Below are positions 7,790 to 13,454 of a stretch of 13,454 nucleotides of DNA, piece by piece. The stretch is from Bondarzewia mesenterica (lineage: Eukaryota; Basidiomycota; Agaricomycetes; Russulales; Bondarzewiaceae): contig SGPL01000739.1 in the NCBI GenBank assembly GCA_004802705.1, forward strand, positions 1 through 13,454, written 5' to 3'. Each line of letters begins with the position of its first letter. Positions within the stretch are counted from its first letter, which is position 1. The position numbers and the translations under genes are program-made. The notes under the pieces are model-generated. The model was not told where the DNA came from. It searched no databases and saw only the letters and a list, made by a program, of their open reading frames with translations.

Positions 7790-8585
7790 GGAACAGGTGG
7801 CTGCTTCAAAATGATGCAAGCTGGATAAGGAGCATCAGAACCAAAGACTAAAAAAAAGAGATAAATAGTGATCTACCGTTATAACGCAGAGCCTCAGAGT
7901 CGCTGGTAGAGGTACTGCGTGCTGTGGCCGGCTTAACACAAACCGAGGGCCCTTCAGCTGTAGTGTGCATGGGAGTCTCAAGAGGAGAGCCATGTGTTCA
8001 AGATGACGCATCGCAGCACGTTCTGGCACGATGCGCCCTGATTGTACGTTGTACGATAGTCTTCTTTTCGTGTGCTTTTGATCAGACGGTTGCGGCTTCA
8101 GTCAGGGTTTGGTCCTCGCTACATCATGGCCACCCTACTCGTCCTTGGAGCCATTCCATCTGGTCTCGCTGGCACCGTCTCCTTCACCGGCGGTCTTCCT
8201 TTGCAGCCATGGTGGCTTGTAAGCCTTCATCTCGAGTCATCACTACTGCGCTGACATTTATCTGTCTTTCAGTCTACTCCCGTCAAGTGAGAGCACACCC
8301 AGGTGCAAGCGGTCGACCAACGGTGAAAAGGGATCAACAGGGTGAAGCAGAGGGCGAGGAGACAGCACAGTAAGATGTCCACTCCTGGAGAGAGATGCCC
8401 AATTGCGAACGCTGCCCGCCCAGATATGATCACCGTGACGCGCGGTCGGAGCATCGGTTGTCAACAAACCGAAGGGCGAAACGTGATCTGATGCAGGTAG
8501 CTTGTCGAAGCTGAGATTTATGTCTGAGCCGTTGAAAGAATGATGGGAGTTCGAGGAGCCCTTGCTCTTCAACCAAGACTAGGTT
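7790..8585. other. No firm gene: spacer between the Ubp2-like and ABC-transporter fragments
   Basis: On the minus strand 8572-8258 is an open frame beginning with a serine-rich stretch (KGSSNSHHSFNGSDINLSF). It is directly adjacent to the point where ABC-transporter homology stops, and I do not recognise it. Minus-strand text around 8000-7877 (GSPLETPMHTTAEGPS) also looks protein-like but lacks acceptable splice sites. The only well-formed signal is a canonical intron on the plus strand at 8219-8272. Confidence 0.4.
8126..8290 (+). CDS. Possible tiny two-exon gene or broken gene start (36 codons)
   Basis: ATG at 8126 in a favourable context (ATCATGGCC) opens 31 codons (MATLLVLGAIPSGLAGTVSF...). 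Then comes an intron with ideal fungal signals: GTAAGC at 8219, branch-like CTGAC at 8251-8255 and TTTCAG ending at 8272. The second exon gives five codons and TGA at 8288-8290. The hydrophobic N-terminus (LLVLGAIPSGLAG) could be a signal peptide. The product is very short, and no family is recognisable, so this may be the 5' remnant of a larger secreted-protein gene cut off here. Confidence 0.25.
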
Positions 8586-11218
8586 GCGATAACGATTCTT
8601 GAAGGTCTGCCCGTTCAAAATACTAAGCTGCGTCATCCAGCTGGCACGCTTGCGGCCCTCAACAATCTATCTTTTTACAGCCACATCCGGCTGTTCATTT
8701 GCATTCGCATCACGCACGGCCTTGCCACCTCCACGACCTCCCTCTTGATCCATCAGCAACGTCATAGTTGTCCACGAGGGCGACGAGGCACAGAGAGAGT
8801 GGCATGTCGCTGGACTTGAATCCATCGGAGGAATTGTCTGGAGACGGCCGAATTTGCAGCACGGTCTCATCATCAGCTATTGTATGTATTGAGGCTGGAT
8901 GATGTGGAGTAGGCGTGAGCAATTCGCGTTCATCTCCCAAGTTCAAATTGTCCACTGGCGAAGCGGTTTCGAATGGCAAACCCTGAGCACTGCGTGTTTC
9001 CAAGTTTGCACGCATTGTGAGATCAACTAGGGTCAAAGTCAGCAAGCGAAAGTCGATGCAGGCTCCTACATGTATGCTTACTGAGGAAACCGGCGATGTT
9101 GAAACCGGGAGGACCAGGCTGACCGATGCTACTGAAATAATCTTGGCATTTAGGGAATTCTCCGGAGTAGACAAGTTTGCCCTGTGCCAGAAGAACGAAT
9201 TGGTTGAAGAGAGCGACAAGATTGCTGCGAGGCTGGCGAATTGTGAAGAGGACAGTTCAGTTGTAATCGCGTGCGAGAGAAACCAGGCTCTCGACGACGT
9301 TGAAGGCGTTATATGCGTCGAGTCCTGCTAGTCGCTTAGATCTGATGACATGCAATAAAATCAGGCTAATGGCTTACTGCTCGTAGGCTCATCCAGGAAC
9401 AGAATTGATGGGCTAGTGACGAGTTCGCAGGCAATAGATACCCGACGCTGCTCACCACCAGAGATGGACCGGCGACCTGTATGAATGTTAAGAACCCAAA
9501 CCTATACACAATATATCAAACAACTCACCAGAATCTCCGATACGCATATCCTTGATGTCCAAAATTCCCAACTCATTCATCGTCTCCAGCATCCTGTACG
9601 TCTTCGCCTCCAGACTCATATCCCTGGGCAAGCGCAGCAACGCCGAATAGAGCCCCGTCTCGTACACAGTCAGCGTGCTCATGGGCGTGTCCTCCTAATC
9701 CACAAACCCGACAACCTTCCTGAACTGTTCATTGCCGACCTCGCGGCTGTTCACAAGTGTCGTGCCGGTCACCGCACCGCGCTTACGCTTGCGAGCAAGA
9801 AGAATATCGAGGAACGTTGACTTGCCAGTGCCTGATGGGCCCGTGATAGCCATCACTTGTCCAGGTTTGACGCTACCTTGGATAGAGTCGAGAATTGTGC
9901 GCCCACCAAGCTTGTATGTAACGTCATGAAAATGGAGTGAGGCGGGAACGTGGTCTGTCATCGATCGGGAAGATTCATCGTCCGGAAGGTGGATTTTGCT
10001 GAAGTCACTCTTGCGAGCGCGACCGGCGTACCAGATAACTGAATGAAGGGCCCATAAGCAATGCCCCGGAAATAAGGTTGTATGAATTGACACACCTGCT
10101 GAGGTGAAAATGATGAAGCACCCAGCACCAGCAATACTTAGAGCTACCCATCATGTATTGTCGGGCTTGACAGGTCTCTGCAATACTTATTCACGATAAA
10201 GTCCAGTCAACGTCAAAAAGGAAACGTACTGACTTGAGAATAATGCAGGCACTCTCCTCCTTCACATTCTAGAGTGATATATGCATCTTTAAAGATGTCA
10301 TTAATGAGCTGATTCATCGCCGGCTCCTCAAATTTGCATCCGTCTCCCATTTTGCAACTGAAAATAGCTGGACCCTTGATCTCCTCCGTCAAGAAATCAG
10401 ATACATCTATCAGCTCATTAGCTCTGAACAATTATCATTAATCCATAGAATGCGTACCAACACTGCCGTCTTCACCACAAATAAACCTGTTGGGTACGCA
10501 GCTGCACTTAATGTCTTCACATTTGTAGAGCATTGTATCACCGGGCTGAACCTCGGTCTTGCAATTACTCGGAGCTCAATAGACGACTCGACCTGGGAGG
10601 TCCAAAATTGGAAATTGCAGGTTGCGTCGGATGTGTCGCAGCTAAATGTCACCTGGGGAGGGCGGTCCGGAAGCATATCAAGGATTTTGCGGTCTACGCA
10701 CTGGTTAGGTATTAGAAAGGGGTAAATTTGAAGCCTACGCACTGGTGACACCGCAAAACTGAGGGTTGCTGAAGACCGTCTCACCGCCTGAGTAAAAAGT
10801 CATGTTTGCTGTGATATCGGTGTCAAGAGAAGAGACGCCGCCTGCTAGTGGGAAGTTCTTGCACGCATCGTCCGCTTGACAGACTGAGGCATACATTTCA
10901 GCAGTCTTCTCAGGAGGATCACGCTGGATTAGACGCACCGTTGCAGTTGATACCTCCCCAGCCATCTTTGCATTCACATTGCTTTTCTTCTTAGCGTAGG
11001 TGCCGTTTATCACCATCGGCCAATGAGTCGCACTCTTCATCAAGAAGTCAGATACAGTCGATACAGATCTGATCGACTAGTAGACGTACGGGGTGTAAGG
11101 CAGTCTATGTCTCCCCATCCGGGAGGGAATTTGCGCTGCCCATCATATGGATCACATTCTCCATACTGTCCGCACGTAAAAGCAGGAAGAAGACAATTGA
11201 AGCATGGCGGGCACTTCT
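8585..11218 (-). pseudogene. ADP1: ADP1-like ABCG transporter: ectodomain and ATPase domain, transmembrane domain missing
   Basis: Fungal ADP1-type ABCG half-transporters have a Cys-rich EGF-like ectodomain, one membrane span, a cytosolic ATPase domain and a C-terminal membrane domain. Exons: 11218-11090, 11034-10939, 10883-10743, 10693-10458, 10421-10234, 10177-10096, 10038-9529, 9476-9378, 9324-9082 and 9026 to about 8585. Most introns are 49-57 nt; 10457-10422 is only 36. Motifs: [63 protein letters not shown]; a span WVALSIAGAGCFIIFTSA; Walker A GPSGTGKST; signature [12 protein letters not shown]; Walker [11 protein letters not shown]; then IDLTMRA. Damage: TGA 10153-10151 (Trp expected), TAG 9697-9695 (Gln expected in VGFVD-stop-ED), TGA 9259-9257 (Arg expected), a TAA in exon 2, a lost base after QVES (about 10585) and a shift near 8745. 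The H-loop His is Arg (codon 9238-9236) and the D-loop reads SRLD in place of SGLD. Signal peptide and membrane domain are absent. A last match, GRKRASW...TFKNRYRN, ends at about 8585. Confidence 0.87.
10694..10746 (-). repeat. 12-bp direct repeat at both ends of an ABC-transporter intron
   Basis: CTACGCACTGGT occurs at 10694-10705 and 10735-10746 on the plus strand. The predicted 49-nt intron 10742-10694 (GTGCGT...GCGTAG) starts inside one copy and ends inside the other. With this splicing the joined product reads VTNRKILDML, matching the family, so the intron call is well supported. Confidence 0.75.
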
Positions 11219-11840
11219 CTGCGAGGCAGTACGTTAAAAGTCAGGAAGCCCACAAAGAAGCCCAGAAGATGAAAATGCACCTAACGACCGGGCGCTGTCC
11301 AAAACATATCCCAGTTCGACTTAGACCCATAATATCAGAACTGAGCCGTAGAACATACCGTCAACTCGAAACTGGACAATCCTAGAAGTACGGTTGGAGT
11401 TGTTCCGTGAACTAGCAGCTGTTACCGATAAAACCGGCAGAGACAGTAGCGATACAAATGTAAGAGAGCACATAGTATACGTCATAAGACGCGAGCGACC
11501 CAGGTGATCACCCTGAAGCGTGGCAGAAGGGTGGGCATATCATCAACCCAAAGACTGGTCACCAGGCTTCGTGTGATAAGGCAACGGTCATCAGTTCGTT
11601 TCCGAACCTAGGGTTGCTAGAACCGGCCATAGCGAGTTCAATTCACCACACGTCGCAAGGCTTGAGCTTTGTGTCGATGGATTAGTAGGTGAGTGGACAC
11701 TTGGGTTGCGACGTGGCATAGGCTCTGCGTCATGTCACATCACGTCACACCAAGCAAATAGTGAACTATAGTGAACTATAGTGAAGCCAGCGATTTAATT
11801 CGGAGCTACAATGCTATAAAACAAAAGAGAAGAGATTAGT
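11219..11840. other. No gene: upstream flank of the ABC-transporter fragment
   Basis: The expected signal-peptide exon of the transporter is not found: the frame upstream of the AG at 11220-11219 meets a stop at once. Otherwise the stretch holds only scattered short repeats. One is a tandem run of the 10-mer GTGAACTATA at 11758-11785 (about 2.8 copies); another is a GTCAC-rich patch at 11732-11752. No RNA gene is visible. Confidence 0.4.
11758..11785. repeat. 10-bp tandem repeat, about 2.8 copies
   Basis: ATA, then GTGAACTATA twice, then GTGAA, with no mismatch. It lies about 55 bp outside the foldback element. No function is evident. Confidence 0.8.
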
Positions 11841-11998
11841 TGCACGAACCTTACGATTTTGTAGTGACACTAGTTCGACTCTAATTATGATTTCCGATTA
11901 GGGAAAATCGTTACTTATTTATAGAGAATTCGGGAAACTAGGGGACTACAAATCGCGAACTGAGTCGACTACAAAAACTGAACTAGGGTTATCGTGCA
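11841..11998. mobile_element. MITE-like foldback element, 158 bp, imperfect terminal inverted repeats
   Basis: The left arm 11841-11877 (TGCACGAACC..., then TTTTGTAGTGACACTAGTTCG) matches the reverse complement of 11956-11998 (TGCACGATAACCC..., then TTTTTGTAGTCGACTCAGTTCG) with a few gaps. A second, inner echo of TTTGTAGT is at 11942-11952. The interior is AT-rich, has no open frame and contains TATAAATA on the minus strand. Candidate 3-bp TAG duplications lie one base outside each end (11837-11839 and 12000-12002), which is weak. It begins TG and ends CA, so a very short solo LTR is an alternative. Confidence 0.45.
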
Positions 11999-12002
11999 GT
12001 AG

Positions 12003-12766
12003 ACTAGACTTTCCAACTGACCTCACTTCATTCGTGCGTAGTGTCTCTACCGGTATTTTTGATTACCGGTAGTCGAAGCAACGCGACTTCAACTTTTGTT
12101 TTTTGCTGCATTTTCTCTCTCTTCCTGTGTCCCGTCGCCCACGATTTTCTCTCATCGGACGTCGAACTTTTTGTTCGCATCTACCGTGTCAATTTTTTTC
12201 CCCTAAACGCGACGACATCACGCTCGTGGACATTTCACCCGCGCCCCCGATGCGTTCTTGTGGACATGCGACCACAGGACGAGCATGACACCGACCTTCT
12301 TCTCAACCAACGCATCTTCCTGGTCCCCATGGCGTCTGGGAGCACGATCCTGACGCCCCCGAGACCGAGTGAATGTCAACTCAGGGTTGATGCCAATTGT
12401 CAAGCCCTCCCCATCTCCTCTTCCGAATCGGTATCATTAATGCCCTCGCTCGCTCAGGCGCGGCGTCGGTATCATGGGAGGCGGAAAATGGCCAGCGATG
12501 GGCACGCTGTCTGAGTACATCGCGGTCGAGCGGGACCAGATCATCCTCAGTTCCGACCATCTCGATGACGTGCATGTAGCAGCTTGGCCATTGGGCGGCG
12601 TCACAGTGTAGAGGTTCGTCTCGGGTGTCCCAAACTACGCTCGTTTCCTCACACTTCTTCTCAAGGGCTGTCGTGGTCAACGCACAAGTCGACAAGGGAA
12701 CAAAGAGCACACCACAGATCATGCAGTCGCCAATACCGTCGGCGACAAAGCAATTACGATGCACAA
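12003..12766. other. Unassigned stretch; possible ankyrin-like relic on the minus strand at about 12630-12520
   Basis: On the minus strand a 147-codon open frame (12824-12381) contains DEPLHCDAAQWPSCYMHVIE followed by LVPLDRD. This recalls one ankyrin repeat (T-P-L-H-x-A-A ... G-A-x ... D-x-D-G) with damaged positions. The match is weak and only one repeat is visible. On the plus strand open frames at 12041-12514 show no known motif, although they could be the poorly conserved N-terminal part of the Sec2-type gene that follows. Confidence 0.25.
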
Positions 12767-13375
12767 GCATTGGTGATCGCCTCTCTGCGCTCGCAAGTCC
12801 AAGACCTCTTTTCATAGGTAACACAATTCAACAATAAACTCGTCAAATCATACGACAGCGTTTCCGACCTCGAGGACGACCTCCACATCTCTTCCCAGAA
12901 TCTCCGCACATTCTCCCTCAAGGTCTCCCAACTCGAGCTCAAACGCACCCAACATCTCTCTGCGCTCAATACTGGCTTGTTGCTCTTGAATGCACAGGTG
13001 ATGGCGGAGCTCATGTGGCTCATGGAGAAGGCGACGGACGAGGTTGCGCGGAGGGGTCAAGCGGAGAGTGTGCGAGCGGAGATTGAGGAGGATTTGGATG
13101 ATCTCAGTGCGGGGCTGTTCAACCAGGCCAATACCATGGTTGCAGAGGCGCGGTTCACGCATGCACAGAGCAAGCGCAAGGTAGAGGATGCGGAGCACGC
13201 ACTCAAAGAGGCTGAGGAGGTCGTTGGGCTCATGCAGCAGCGAATGCAGGGTTTGCAGGACGAGAAGGAGGAGTCGGAGCGGAGATTGGATGAGATGGCC
13301 ATTACGATGGGCAAGAGCAAGTGGGTAGAGCGTGTGCCATTGCTTGCGTCTTCGAGGGCCATTTTATTAGCGTAG
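12767..13375 (+). pseudogene. SEC2: Sec2-type Rab guanine-nucleotide exchange factor, coiled-coil GEF domain, interrupted
   Basis: Sec2 is the exchange factor for the Rab GTPase Sec4 on secretory vesicles; its N-terminal coiled coil is the catalytic GEF domain. The frame reads ALVIASLRSQVQDLFS, then TAG at 12815-12817, then on in the same frame NKLVKSYDSVSDLEDDLH, SALNTGLLLLNAQVMAELMW and ARRGQAESVRAEIEEDLDDL. The signature segment follows: SAGLFNQANTMVAEARF (13108-13158), matching the family's L-T-x-x-L-F-E-E-A-N-x-M-V-x-x-A-R. Heptad-rich text continues to MGKSKWVER and a stop at 13373-13375. The internal stop sits in the coiled coil where the heptad pattern makes Gln likely (CAG to TAG). 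The upstream N-terminus and the long C-terminal region are missing, so this is a domain-sized fragment. An intron using GTAACA at 12817 was considered, but no acceptor restores a better reading. Confidence 0.75.
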
Positions 13376-13454
13376 CGGGTAAAGAGATTGGACAAATGAA
13401 ATTAGAATATAAAATTAAACATGGTATATTCATAAGAAAAAAATTATATGCTAT
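13376..13454 (+). other. AT-rich tail
   Basis: Composition changes abruptly from GC-rich coding text to AT-rich sequence (AATATAAAATTAAAC, then a run of As). It could be the 3' flank of the Sec2 fragment or an insertion boundary. No defined polyadenylation signal or repeat end can be called. Confidence 0.4.

Larger units (their letters stand above)
6005..7790 (-). pseudogene. UBP2: Ubp2-like ubiquitin C-terminal hydrolase, N-terminal and middle part only
   Basis: Ubp2 removes ubiquitin, favouring K63 chains. Readable blocks in order: DNNWETYGGVGSYASVL and DEEEENDWWNVAV (about 7340-7230); EEVRTAVLHTNTYYCTRHNG; ERAVDARQLTPAFRRSEWE; CRQCSFYCVTSEVIPGVIP with GKSGHEGVMVGWETILT; an intron 6417-6364 (54 nt, GTGCGT...CATACAG); MFQSKVGWNTT; and KLLRAWVELSAWAKDY at about 6080-6030. 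The order and the VIPGVIP, KVGWN and LLRAW-ELSAW blocks fit fungal Ubp2-type proteins. The Cys/His peptidase core expected downstream is absent. Damage: an 11-bp tandem duplication at 7041-7062 shifts the frame; TAG at 6869-6867 stands where Gln is expected (LLD-stop-ARR); TAA at 6605-6603; TAG at 6343-6341 stands where Trp is expected (KL-stop-Q); further one-base shifts occur near 7740, 6350, 6200 and 6110. From 7790 up to about 8050 some protein-like text may be its N-terminus, but the only possible intron there is 29 nt, too short to trust. Confidence 0.65.

Noticed and set aside
9017..9331. 104-codon plus-strand open frame
   Set aside because: It lies opposite ABC-transporter exons with the motif order DAYNAFN ... 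HQPRSN-like ... IDLTMRA on the minus strand.
10422..10457. A 36-nt intron in the ABC-transporter fragment as a real, functional intron
   Set aside because: It restores the frame but is shorter than the other introns here (49-57 nt); an internal deletion in the pseudogene is as likely.
11023..11385. 120-codon plus-strand open frame
   Set aside because: Antisense of the Cys-rich ectodomain exons of the ABC transporter.
6341..12817. TAG read as glutamine (altered genetic code), since three expected Gln codons are TAG
   Set aside because: TGA and TAA also interrupt frames, frameshifts occur in the same fragments, and the intact SPT3 and integrase genes contain no internal TAG. Pseudogene decay explains all of it.
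1..13454. CRISPR array, rRNA or tRNA genes
   Set aside because: No regularly spaced repeats, no rRNA-like stretches and no convincing T-loop/acceptor pairing; TTCAATTC near 11637 and TTTCGAAC near 3833 lack a cloverleaf.
1..13454. The whole window as one transposon with terminal inverted repeats or Helitron ends
   Set aside because: The two window ends are not inverted copies of each other, and the left edge lies inside SPT3. No CTRR hairpin end was found at the right edge. A smaller element inside the window remains possible.

Overview
The window looks like nuclear DNA of a basidiomycete fungus, probably an Agaricomycete. Reading frames are broken by GT-AG introns of about 50-60 nt. The recognisable proteins are fungal: Spt3, an ADP1-type ABC transporter with an EGF-like ectodomain, a Ubp2-like deubiquitinase, a Sec2-type Rab exchange factor and an NRPS-like adenylation domain. 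All identifications rest on reading motifs by eye; no search was run.

Layout. 1-457 (-): 5' part of an apparently intact SPT3 gene running off the left edge. 500-930: short repeats and hairpins, including a 43-bp unit present twice, each copy with a perfect 9-bp inverted repeat. 1065-1848 (+): a decayed, frameshifted gene of unknown function. 1990-4085 (-): a five-exon gene that joins without a stop into about 616 residues, with an N-terminal helix-turn-helix and a DDE integrase core (D-56-D-34-E). It is the best preserved complete gene here and the likely transposon gene. 4086-4640: nothing convincing. 4640-4985 (+): fragment of an AMP-binding domain. 4959-6005 (-): a multi-exon gene of unknown family. 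6005-7790 (-): Ubp2-like fragment without the catalytic domain. 7790-8585: no firm gene. 8585-11218 (-): ADP1-like ABC transporter fragment with ectodomain and ATPase domain but no transmembrane domain. 11841-11998: foldback (MITE-like) element. 12767-13375 (+): Sec2 GEF-domain fragment. The rest is AT-rich.

The right three quarters therefore form a mosaic of truncated host-gene pieces in both orientations. Introns are retained, so the pieces arose at DNA level and not by retrocopying. They carry frameshifts and premature stops. Where the ancestral codon can be inferred, the stops all come from C:G to T:A transitions. The left 3.2 kb holds 52 single-base Ns, of which 44 lie where the base could be part of a CpG; there are none after 3173. 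Both patterns suggest CpG-methylation or RIP-like mutation pressure, or collapsed repeat copies. Whether the mosaic is one gene-capturing element carrying the integrase or only a decayed repeat-rich region cannot be decided from this sequence.
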